This document shows, in pieces, positions 54,211-61,371 of a DNA stretch of 64,000 bases (positions are counted from its first letter, which is position 1; each line of letters begins with the position of its first letter). Source of the stretch: Candidatus Abawacabacteria bacterium (lineage in GTDB: Bacteria > Patescibacteriota > Gracilibacteria > RBG-16-42-10); contig JACQZO010000002.1 of assembly GCA_016207805.1 (NCBI GenBank), positions 147,565 to 211,564 on the forward strand, read 5' to 3'. The notes under the pieces were generated by a model, which saw only the letters and a list, made by a program, of their open reading frames with translations, had not been told where the DNA came from and searched no databases. A program made the position numbers and the translations under genes.

Positions 54211-56226
54211 ATGGACAAGAAGAAAAAAAAGAGGAGCAAGAAAAAATCTGCTCATTCAGTAAAAAAACAGAGGAAAGAGGAAACTCTGAAACATCCAACA
54301 CCGGTCCCACACCAGTCCTCTGAACAAGAAGTTAATCAGGCAGATTCGCTGCTGAGAGACAATCGTGCAGCTAAAAAGCAGTTTTGGGCATGGCTATTAC
54401 CAGTATTAAGGGCAACTACTCTGATGGTCATTGGTGTACTGGTATTAGTGGCTGCTATTTACTTTGGCTTTGAATATTTTTATCAAACGCGCACGTTGCC
54501 TAATACTTTTGTCGGTTCTATTCCTGTCGGCGGATTCTCCTATGATGAGGCGCAAACGAGAATAGCAGAAAATTTTCAATCGCTTGCAAGCAAGCCACTA
54601 GCATTTATCGTTGATGACGTAACCTACCAAATTCCCTTTGCTGAAGCTGGTATTACTTATGATTTCACTAGAGTAATGGCCAATTTACAACAACGTAAGC
54701 CTCATGATGTCTGGCGATCCCTCTTTTGGCCAACGTATGTGAAAAGTGGTTTGACTTTGGACCAAGCGGTACTAGCCCATGCTTTGCAAAGAAATATTCC
54801 CAGCATCTCAATTCCGCCTAAAAATGCTTCAGTATATCTAGCTCAGGATAGTAAGAAAGTACCTTATTTTTCAGTAATCCCTGCCGAGATTCATCGTACT
54901 GCCAACTTTCAACAAATCACCGCCACTGTTAACACCATGATTGAACAAGGACATGCGTTACCAGTACTGGTACGCACTTTTGAAGGAATACCTGAAATTA
55001 CTGATGAAGAAGCATACGAAGCTATCCGTGCTAGTGAGAATTGGCTCAAAAAAACTGTATCGTTGGTCTATGATCGCAATGGAAAAAAGGTAAAGACTAC
55101 TATTGATCCAGAAAAGGACTGGGAATGGCTAGAATTCATATCCCATGAAGGGAAGTTAGTGATTACTCTCAATAGCAACAAATGGGATAATCTATTGAGC
55201 AGGGAGATTCTGCCCGCAATAGAACAAAAAAAACAAGATGTCATTGTTGCTTTGCCTGCTGAGGGCAAACGTTACGCTACAGTATCTGGAGAGTTGAGTG
55301 ATGGGTACACAGTGGACAAAATAAAAACCCGAGAAGCGGTAGAGGCCACGTTTAATAGCACAGTCACCAATCAGCTCTTACAAAAATCTGATCACATTAT
55401 TGAATCTGTCTCTCTGGTAGTAAATTATGAACAGGCGCGTTTTATTTCTACTGAAGGGCAAGATCTTGGTCTCAAGGATATTCTTGGTATTGGTCATTCC
55501 CGCTTTGTGGGCTCGAGTAGTGCTCGTAACTTTAATATTAGAAAGGGATTAGCAATATATAATAATTTACTGCTCGCTCCTGGTGAAAAATTATCCTTTA
55601 ACAGTTTGCTGGGACCAGTCACTGTAAAAGCAGGCTGGAAAGAAGAATTAGTAATTAAAGAAGGCGGCAAGAAAACTGTACCCGAAGCTGGTGGCGGCTT
55701 GTGCCAAGTATCTACCACTATGTATCGTGCTTTGATCGAATCTGGTCTTAAAGTACTTGAGCGTCGTGCCCATAGTTACTTGGTTTCCTATTATGTCGGT
55801 GAAGATGATCCCAGATCGGGAATTGATGCCACTATCTACCCAGGTTCTCAAGATTTAGTGTTCGTGAATGACACAGCTAATTATATGCTGATCCAAACTG
55901 ATACTAGTGGGGTGGACGCCTATGTGCGTATTTATGGTACTCATGATGGTAGAAAAGTTACTTTAGATGGGCCGTTTAAGTCAGGCTGGGTAAGTCCAGG
56001 TGGTCCTATTTTAGTACCTACTGCTGATTTGCCAGCAGGAAAAGTAAAAATTACCAAAGCTGCTCACAATGGCCGCACAGTAAGATGGACACAAAATATT
56101 ACCCGCCCCGATGGTACGGTTGAGACTCATGATATTGTGTCGGTATATAAGGCAATACCAGCCGAAGGTCTAGTGGGCTCAGCTTCTGCTGTTGCTTTCT
56201 CAGATCCGAGCTCGGTATCTCTTTAA
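54211..56226 (+). CDS. VanW-family wall protein with peptidoglycan-binding-type repeats
   Basis: A Lys-rich cytoplasmic tail (residues 1-60) and one helix (about 70-92) lead to a large outer part. Two repeated alpha/beta blocks near 100-300 (GSIPVGGFSYDEAQTRIAEN) match the PG_binding_4-type domain that accompanies VanW. The VanW domain lies near 430-590: SSARNFNIRKGLAIYNNLLL, LAPGEKLSFNSLLGP, and VPEAGGGLCQVSTTMYRALI, with the conserved GGGLCQ block and a following RAHSY. VanW proteins are common in Gram-positive and Patescibacterial envelopes, but their reaction is not well defined. It ends four bases inside the converging zinc-ribbon gene. Confidence 0.88.
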   Translation: MDKKKKKRSKKKSAHSVKKQRKEETLKHPTPVPHQSSEQEVNQADSLLRDNRAAKKQFWAWLLPVLRATTLMVIGVLVLVAAIYFGFEYFYQTRTLPNTFVGSIPVGGFSYDEAQTRIAENFQSLASKPLAFIVDDVTYQIPFAEAGITYDFTRVMANLQQRKPHDVWRSLFWPTYVKSGLTLDQAVLAHALQRNIPSISIPPKNASVYLAQDSKKVPYFSVIPAEIHRTANFQQITATVNTMIEQGHALPVLVRTFEGIPEITDEEAYEAIRASENWLKKTVSLVYDRNGKKVKTTIDPEKDWEWLEFISHEGKLVITLNSNKWDNLLSREILPAIEQKKQDVIVALPAEGKRYATVSGELSDGYTVDKIKTREAVEATFNSTVTNQLLQKSDHIIESVSLVVNYEQARFISTEGQDLGLKDILGIGHSRFVGSSSARNFNIRKGLAIYNNLLLAPGEKLSFNSLLGPVTVKAGWKEELVIKEGGKKTVPEAGGGLCQVSTTMYRALIESGLKVLERRAHSYLVSYYVGEDDPRSGIDATIYPGSQDLVFVNDTANYMLIQTDTSGVDAYVRIYGTHDGRKVTLDGPFKSGWVSPGGPILVPTADLPAGKVKITKAAHNGRTVRWTQNITRPDGTVETHDIVSVYKAIPAEGLVGSASAVAFSDPSSVSL

Positions 56227-56741
56227 TGCAGAAGTGATAGTAAGCTTGCATCAAGCATTGATCCCAGCTGCGGTGCTAACCAACTGATGCTAATGATGGT
56301 GGCTGCCATCAACAGCATCGGAATTACCATGTATTTAAAACGAAATGGTAATCGTTTACTTTGTCCGGGATTAGTTAACTCTTGGAAAAAGTAATCTTTC
56401 GCACTTAAGTGGCCACTACCTTTACGCAAATAGTGCAAAGTTTTCCTCAAACAACGGAGCAACTCTTTGATTTCATACTTCTCTAGGATTTCTTGCTCAA
56501 TAGTTTCTAAATCGATTTCCCATTTAATCAAACTCTGTTCGATACGCATCAAATCGATATCCTCTTTGCGTAACGGCTCTTTATGCATGCAATTAGTATT
56601 GCTACAGTAATAAGCATATCGTTCTTTCTGCTTTTCCCAGAAAGTAGTAGTGTTTTCCCGTACTGACATAGTATTGCCGCAGCGAGGACAATCAACTGTT
56701 TCTTTCACTGCCTCAGGCATGTCTTTATGTAGCAATAGCAT
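56223..56741 (-). CDS. Zinc-ribbon protein with C-terminal transmembrane helix
   Basis: I do not recognise the family. A four-cysteine zinc ribbon lies near the start: VDCPRCGNTMSVRE and YYCSNTNCMHK. A helical, acidic middle section with coiled-coil character follows (LRKEDIDLMRIEQSLIKWEI) and one hydrophobic helix near the end (FKYMVIPMLLMAATIISISW). I set the start at the ATG at 56741; the longer frame from 56795 adds 18 residues. Ribbon plus membrane helix suggests a cytoplasmic domain tied to the membrane. It converges with the VanW gene. Confidence 0.55.
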   Translation of the reverse strand: MLLLHKDMPEAVKETVDCPRCGNTMSVRENTTTFWEKQKERYAYYCSNTNCMHKEPLRKEDIDLMRIEQSLIKWEIDLETIEQEILEKYEIKELLRCLRKTLHYLRKGSGHLSAKDYFFQELTNPGQSKRLPFRFKYMVIPMLLMAATIISISWLAPQLGSMLDASLLSLLH

Positions 56742-56816
56742 CTGTTTTTGTATCGTTACATGTATTATTGTGAAACAAATACAATAACATGTCAATACTC
56801 TACTTTGCTTTAAGTG

Positions 56817-57872
56817 CTAATTCTCCACTGATACTAGCTCTTCTACTGCCCATTGGGCATGTTCCTTGATAAGAAGAGACGAATCATTAATTAATGCTTT
56901 TAAGTAGGGAAGCAGGCTAGCATCCTTTAAGTTGCCGGCAACGATGCATGCATTTCGAATCAGTCCTGTTCTTTTGGCTCTCAAAAAAGGGGTATTAGCA
57001 AAAAATGATTTAAACTCTTCGTCTGTGGCAATAGATAAGATTCTTTTTAAAAAGTCCAAAGAGCCCAAGTATGCAGTATTCGTTAAATCAGGCTGGATGC
57101 TGATATCCTGCCATTGTGCGGGGCTATAGGCCTTGGCGCGGCTATTGTGCGGACATACTTCCTGGCACAAATCACAGCCAAAGAGCCATGTCCCTATTTT
57201 TTTTCGCAAATTCACCGGGATACTACCTTTATATTCAATAGTTAAATATGAAATACACAGATTACTATCCAAATCATAATTGTCTTTGAGAGCACCTGTG
57301 GGACAGATATCAAGACAACGTCGGCAACTGCCACAACTACCATGCTTCTCTGCTGGTTCAGGCACCAAATCTAAGGTAGTAATGATTTCACCCAATACTA
57401 CCCAGGAGCCAAATTCTTTGGTGATAAGCAAGGTGTTTTTGCCAATAAAACCCATTGATGCTTGCGCTGCATAAGGTCTTTCCATCAAAGGACCATAATC
57501 AACATAAAACTTAGCTTCGATACTAGAGAAGTGCTCTGTTAACTTTTTTTGTAGTTCTTGCAACTTTTTCTCAAACACTGTGTGATAGTCTGGCTTTGCT
57601 TTGGCATAGCGAGCTACTTTAATCATATCAGGGCTATCTTGATAGTAATTTAAGGCTACTAGGATAATACTTTTGGCTCCAGGAAGAATTTTGTCTGGAT
57701 CAGTACGTTTCGCAGGATCACGGCTCAGGTAGTGCATTTCTCCATGGTGGTTTTTCTCTAGCCATTGTAAATATGCGATCTTTTCTGCTGCTAATTTCTG
57801 AGCAGTGGCTACCTTTACTAATTGGAAGCCTTGGTCTTTGGCTAATTGATAAATAAGCGAAAGGGGAGTCAT
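56817..57872 (-). CDS. queG: Epoxyqueuosine reductase
   Basis: QueG reduces epoxyqueuosine to queuosine in tRNA, the last step of that pathway, using cobalamin and two 4Fe-4S clusters. The N-terminal cobalamin-binding part has KTNTLLITKEFGSWVVLGEI-like sequence and PYAAQASMGFIGKN near 130. The two clusters are bound by CGSCRRCLDICPTGAL near 190 and CDLCQEVCPHN near 240, eight cysteines in all. A HEAT-like C-terminal part (KDASLLPYLKALINDSSLL) completes the 351 residues, slightly short of the E. coli enzyme. No other queuosine gene is in the window, so the precursor may be salvaged from tRNA of other cells. Confidence 0.95.
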   Translation of the reverse strand: MTPLSLIYQLAKDQGFQLVKVATAQKLAAEKIAYLQWLEKNHHGEMHYLSRDPAKRTDPDKILPGAKSIILVALNYYQDSPDMIKVARYAKAKPDYHTVFEKKLQELQKKLTEHFSSIEAKFYVDYGPLMERPYAAQASMGFIGKNTLLITKEFGSWVVLGEIITTLDLVPEPAEKHGSCGSCRRCLDICPTGALKDNYDLDSNLCISYLTIEYKGSIPVNLRKKIGTWLFGCDLCQEVCPHNSRAKAYSPAQWQDISIQPDLTNTAYLGSLDFLKRILSIATDEEFKSFFANTPFLRAKRTGLIRNACIVAGNLKDASLLPYLKALINDSSLLIKEHAQWAVEELVSVEN

Positions 57873-57882
57873 AAAGCAGTTA

Positions 57883-57911
57883 TTCGATTCATTCTTTGGC
57901 TATGATATAAT
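57883..57911 (+). promoter_or_regulatory. Promoter for the kinase-like gene at 57931
   Basis: TTCGAT (57883-57888), 17 bases, then TATAAT (57906-57911) preceded by TGA form a strong extended -10 promoter. The start site would be near 57918, so the ATG at 57931, not the TTG at 57925, is the likelier initiator. Confidence 0.65.
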
Positions 57912-57930
57912 AAAAAGATAGCTTTTGTGT

Positions 57931-59328
57931 ATGTCTTTGGATCAAATCCCTTTCAAATTAGGCAAAGCTCCTGCGGCTTGTGCCCCAACACCCGTCGCAT
58001 CTTCCGTACGTCGTGAACATGTCGATGCCGTTAAATTGGCCATCAAACCAGTGTTGGCTGGCGAGGATACAACTGAAACTGTGGAAAAGTTGCGCTTAAG
58101 AAAAACACAATTAGCACAAATACAGCTTTGGTTGGAAAACGTATATGCTACTCAAGAAAGATTGGATTTAGAAGTAGTATATAATCGGGTGCGAGCCTAT
58201 GCCACTGCTGTAGATGAAATAGATTGTCGGACATTAGTCCGGAACTTCAATTTATTGCGAAAAAGTGTAACCCTTCAACATGCTTTATTGGTTGGTGGCG
58301 AAGATCTGCTAGATGAAGAAACTGGTCGCAAGACAAGATTTTACAAATTAGCGCTAATTGCAGGAGGTGGTTTGGGAATGCTGGTCGATGGCTATTTGCT
58401 AAAAGGAAATGTTCTGATCCCTGCTGTTCTTAAAGCAGCGCGTCAGGATCCTTTGCCACTTGTTTCTGATCCCAGCTTTACTGAGGCTCGTCGTAATCGT
58501 CAAGCAATTCGTGATGCTCATGCAGCTGAGATAGTAAATGCTAGACGTATTTTAGCTAAGCCAATGAAAAACCTGGCTAAGCCACTATTAATTACTGAGG
58601 CTGATAGTAGTGGGCAGTCACAAGTGGTTTATGAGAGAATCTCTGATAAACAGAATAGGTCACGTAATTATGCGATAATTGCTGTTGATCCTACTATTCC
58701 GCCATCAGCAAAGTTACACGGTTTTTCTTATGCTCTAGATGGTCTCCATGCCATGCACATTGAGGGCAGGGTGCATGGTGACTTCAAGGAGCATAATGCT
58801 GTTATGGATGAAAATGAGCAGGCGGTTGTGATTGATTTCGGTAGCGTCCTTTTCCCTGATGAAGAAATCACTTTTGAGGAAGGAATAATTCCTCAAGACT
58901 TGAAGCTACGGAAGGTGATAAATACCTCTAAGGGGAAGCGTTCAATCGCTATACCAACGACACCAAGATATTATGATAATCAACTAACCCGGAGACTATA
59001 CCTGCAAAACAAATCATTAACACTTGCTGATCGTTATGCAGTTGCCCAAGCCTTGCATAGTATTTTGGCTGCTGCCGGTATAATTAATAGTGCTAAAGCA
59101 GAATTATTCACTAATACGAAACTACAAAGTAAATTAAGTGGTGATTTAAGCGGATACCCCCCACCGGCTCTGCTAGCGATTACAGAATTAATGAGTGAGC
59201 TGGCGGATGTTGATGCTGCTATACAAAGGCCGCTCAATGTGATTGCCGAGGAATTGCGTACCCTAGCTAAATGTCTAGAAAACGAATTAGATCCTTTGTA
59301 CGCTCAGGCTTTTGGCATTTTAGCATAA
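57931..59328 (+). CDS. Atypical protein-kinase-like protein (HGDFKEHN, DFG)
   Basis: The C-terminal half has the catalytic elements of a protein-kinase fold: HGDFKEHNAVMDENEQAV near residue 281 with Asp and Asn, and VIDFGSV near 300 as the metal loop. A candidate glycine-rich loop (AGGGLGMLVDGYLL) is near 150, followed by segments with lysines. A helical N-terminal part of about 110 residues and a tail of about 100 flank the domain. It differs from the kinase-like protein at 42127 in catalytic details (DFG here, DAS there) but has the same overall plan. The next gene starts about 27 bases after it. Its partner or substrate is unknown. Confidence 0.72.
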   Translation: MSLDQIPFKLGKAPAACAPTPVASSVRREHVDAVKLAIKPVLAGEDTTETVEKLRLRKTQLAQIQLWLENVYATQERLDLEVVYNRVRAYATAVDEIDCRTLVRNFNLLRKSVTLQHALLVGGEDLLDEETGRKTRFYKLALIAGGGLGMLVDGYLLKGNVLIPAVLKAARQDPLPLVSDPSFTEARRNRQAIRDAHAAEIVNARRILAKPMKNLAKPLLITEADSSGQSQVVYERISDKQNRSRNYAIIAVDPTIPPSAKLHGFSYALDGLHAMHIEGRVHGDFKEHNAVMDENEQAVVIDFGSVLFPDEEITFEEGIIPQDLKLRKVINTSKGKRSIAIPTTPRYYDNQLTRRLYLQNKSLTLADRYAVAQALHSILAAAGIINSAKAELFTNTKLQSKLSGDLSGYPPPALLAITELMSELADVDAAIQRPLNVIAEELRTLAKCLENELDPLYAQAFGILA

Positions 59329-59355
59329 TTGAATTATATTTTTACTAGTTTATCT

Positions 59356-59877
59356 ATGTCTATGTCTGATCTTGATGGGATGCACTTATTATCTGCTGTT
59401 GAAGAAGTAAATCGTGCTGTTGAAGAGGCCGTGGTAGCAACTAGGGATAAACCAGATGCCCATATCAAAGCGTTAGATATTGATACCTATAGAGCTGCCA
59501 TAGATGCTTTTCCTAAGACAGCAATAAGTATTGAAGGCTTTAGTCGATTTTTAGCTGAAATGCTGACAGGGATTGATATCAGCGCTACATATCCTATTGG
59601 CACTGATGTGTTATTGGTCATTTTACCATGTAATATCAATGGCCTGGCTTTGAATGAGGCAGAAATCAGAAGTAATGCGCATATACACTTGGTGAGTGTG
59701 AATGCCGTTACGCGTCGTACAGTATTCAAAAATGCTCATGTGGCTGTTTTGCCTATGGTCATATGGGATGCTTGTTGCTTTAGAGTCAGTAGACCGGATA
59801 TTGATGACTTCCGTAAACAGGCAATGACTGCTTACCATGCTTGGTTACAGCTCATCGAAGTAAGGTCACCCGCTTAG
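59356..59877 (+). CDS. Unknown protein downstream of the kinase-like gene
   Basis: I do not recognise this 173-residue protein. It is acidic to neutral, with a helical start (LLSAVEEVNRAVEEAVVATR) and a beta-rich centre (TDVLLVILPCNINGLALNEA, AHIHLVSVNAVTRRTVFKNA) and no transmembrane helix. The TTG at 59329 and ATGs at 59356 and 59362 are possible starts; the ATG at 59356 is most ordinary. It probably shares a transcript with the kinase-like gene and could be its partner or substrate. A hairpin with T run follows at 59904-59939. Confidence 0.55.
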   Translation: MSMSDLDGMHLLSAVEEVNRAVEEAVVATRDKPDAHIKALDIDTYRAAIDAFPKTAISIEGFSRFLAEMLTGIDISATYPIGTDVLLVILPCNINGLALNEAEIRSNAHIHLVSVNAVTRRTVFKNAHVAVLPMVIWDACCFRVSRPDIDDFRKQAMTAYHAWLQLIEVRSPA

Positions 59878-59903
59878 TAGTAGGTGCCTATATTAATAAA
59901 TAC

Positions 59904-59939
59904 AAAAAAGCCACCTTTGCAGATGACTTTTTGTTTTTG
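59904..59939 (+). terminator. Probable terminator after the kinase operon
   Basis: AAAAAG ... CTTTTT form the base of a hairpin with an imperfect GCCACCT/AGATGAC upper part, and a second T run (TTGTTTTTG) follows. It is an A-stem/T-tract arrangement that would work in either direction. Confidence 0.45.
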
Positions 59940-59944
59940 TGTGC

Positions 59945-60725
59945 CTCTCCTGTCCTATCAGTAATGTAATCATATATTACTGAGACGAGGAGTATGATTT
60001 TGTTTATGATGTGAAACTATTGACTCTTTGTTTACATCAATTCTCTACCGCTCTTTGGTGTGTTAGGGTCTCTACCATGACCGTTCCCATCGCTAGTGTA
60101 AGTCGAAGACAAACCTTTTGATGAGCATTATAGGTGGGCGGCTCTTAGTCTTGAACCATATTCGAGCAGTAGAGAAAAGGAAATATTCTCAGGGAAGAAA
60201 ATACTTTCTTCTCTCTACTGAGTGTGTTGTTGATGTTAAAGTTCTATTTTTGTGTACTTTTGGGGGCTTATGGCCTAGGGGCGATGAGCGCCCCAAGCGT
60301 ACTTTTGTGTTTGTTTTGCCCTAAGTAAATGTACATATCTATTTTGGAGTTTTGTTATGGATTTACTTAAGGGCTTGCGACTCTGCCTGTTCTTTAGAAG
60401 AGGGGGGAAGAGTCTTTGGTCCGAGGATTTCCCGGCTCATCGTTCCAACAGGAGCGCTCGCAAGACAATAAAATAAAAAAATAATTTTTGGTTGGGCTTG
60501 GAGATCTTGTCCGAGGTAGAACGATGAGGAGAAAATCGTGTGACTTGAGAAGGAGCAAAAGCTCTATAGGAGTGTTTCTTTCTTCCTGAGCTTCAAATCA
60601 ATATAGCAGCTGGCTATTCCTACGTAAAGGGTAATGTAGTGGCGGTGATTGATAGTCTGTGGTGTAATCATATAGCTGCTGAAAGCCAATTTAAGCTTGC
60701 CGTGCCTTAAATAAGGCCTTTTTTT
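59945..60725 (+). ncRNA. Candidate large structured RNA (no credible gene in about 780 bases)
   Basis: No open frame here looks like a protein. The strand direction is set by a terminator at its end. Stems seen by eye: CTCCTGTC...GACGAGGAG around TCAGTAAT/ATTACTGA (59947-59992); GATGTGAAAC/GTTTACATC (about 60008-60039); CAGTAGAG/CTCTACTG (60167-60174 with 60213-60220) plus inner pairs; GGGGCG/CGCCCC (60278-60294); GCCCTAAGTAAAT with ATTTACTTAAGGGC, 13 pairs with one bulge (60318-60330 with 60361-60374); CTTGCGA/TCGCAAG (60374-60380 with 60458-60464) enclosing CCTGTT/AACAGG; and CTCATCGTTC (60436-60445) with GAACGATGAG (60519-60528), 10 perfect pairs that cross the previous stem as a pseudoknot. 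Near the 3' end AGCAGCT pairs with AGCTGCT (about 60605 and 60674). Could be one RNA or two to three. It shows none of the hallmarks of tmRNA, 6S or SRP RNA that I know. Confidence 0.5.
60704..60725 (+). terminator. Intrinsic terminator
   Basis: GCCTT-AAAT-AAGGC is followed at once by seven T (60719-60725). It is the clearest terminator of the window and ends transcription from the region before it, 110 bases ahead of the peroxiredoxin start. Confidence 0.8.
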
Positions 60726-60757
60726 AGTGCGAAGTGGGAAATGCGAAATTCGAAGTG
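60726..60757. repeat. Reiterated-word repeat arm (GCGAAGTG type)
   Basis: AGTGCGAAGTGGGAAATGCG and AAATTCGAAGTGGG follow the terminator. They match the arms at 41033 and 50423; no partner arm is visible nearby. Confidence 0.5.
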
Positions 60758-60763
60758 GGTATA

Positions 60764-60797
60764 GTTAATTTGTCCTAGGAACTGTTAATTTTGTCCT
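60764..60797. promoter_or_regulatory. Tandem direct repeat ahead of the peroxiredoxin gene
   Basis: GTTAATTTGTCCT (60764-60776) recurs as GTTAATTTTGTCCT (60784-60797), 20 bases apart, i.e. about two helical turns. The position just upstream of the promoter fits an operator for a regulator, unproven. Confidence 0.4.
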
Positions 60798-60817
60798 CAT
60801 TCTTGCTATATTTCCTT

Positions 60818-60826
60818 TGATATAAC
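60818..60826 (+). promoter_or_regulatory. Extended -10 promoter for the peroxiredoxin gene
   Basis: TGATATAAC is a good extended -10. Transcription would begin near 60832-60834, three to five bases before the ATG at 60837, so the message may be leaderless or nearly so. Confidence 0.45.
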
Positions 60827-60836
60827 ACTTCTCTCT

Positions 60837-61301
60837 ATGGCGGACTTTTTAGCACAGGGTACTAAGGCTCCTAATTTTATTGCGCAATCAACATCAGGCG
60901 AAATGGTGAGTCTTAAGGATTTTGCTGGTAAGCAGATAGTTCTGTATTTTTATCCTAAAGATGATACTCCTGGTTGTACTAAAGAAGCTTGTGGCTTTCG
61001 GGATACTATTGGTGATATCCAAGCGAAGGGGGCTGTTGTCCTTGGAGTGAGCCGAGATACTATGGCCAAACATCTCAAGTTTAAGGAAAAGTTTCATTTA
61101 AACTTTGATTTACTTAGCGATGAGGATGGTAAAATCACTGAGGCTTATAGAGTCTGGGGGGAGAAAAGTATGTACGGCAGGAAGTATTTCGGTATATTTC
61201 GGGTCACTTATATTATTGATGAACAAGGAAATATCAAAAAAGTATTTCCCAAAGTAAACCCTACAGTACATGCAAAGGAGGTGCTTGAAGCTTTGAATTA
61301 G
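60837..61301 (+). CDS. bcp: Thiol peroxidase of the Bcp/AhpC (peroxiredoxin) family
   Basis: This peroxiredoxin reduces hydrogen and organic peroxides in the cytoplasm. The motif FYPKDDTPGCTKEACGF near residue 45 has the peroxidatic Cys in PGC and a resolving Cys five residues on, as in the Bcp subgroup. Other family features are APNFIAQSTSGE..SLKDF at the start and VLGVSRDTM. The length, 154, is normal. It has its own short promoter and an upstream direct repeat. A repeat element begins at its stop codon. Confidence 0.95.
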   Translation: MADFLAQGTKAPNFIAQSTSGEMVSLKDFAGKQIVLYFYPKDDTPGCTKEACGFRDTIGDIQAKGAVVLGVSRDTMAKHLKFKEKFHLNFDLLSDEDGKITEAYRVWGEKSMYGRKYFGIFRVTYIIDEQGNIKKVFPKVNPTVHAKEVLEALN

Positions 61302-61371
61302 TGCGAAATTCGAAGTGCGAAATGTACAGTGTGAGCTACATTTCGCATTTCGAATTGCTAACTTCGAATTA
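61301..61371. repeat. Intergenic inverted repeat, TTCGCA type (fourth copy)
   Basis: Arms at 61301-61324 (GTGCGAAATTCGAAGTGCGA...) and 61339-61371 (CATTTCGCATTTCGAATTGC..., AACTTCGAATT) pair imperfectly; TTCGAATT/AATTCGAA words occur in both. The arms overlap the stop codons of the peroxiredoxin gene on the left and the beta-CASP gene on the right, so it is the shared end of two converging genes. Confidence 0.7.

Noticed and set aside
60118..60324. 68-codon frame on the plus strand
   Set aside because: It starts with TTG, has no ribosome-binding site, runs through the GGGGCG/CGCCCC and CAGTAGAG/CTCTACTG hairpins and its product has no family-like features.
59945..60725. tmRNA, 6S RNA or SRP RNA
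   Set aside because: No tRNA-like ends with T-arm and CCA, no SRP GGAAGG-type loop, and no simple 6S central bubble can be seen.
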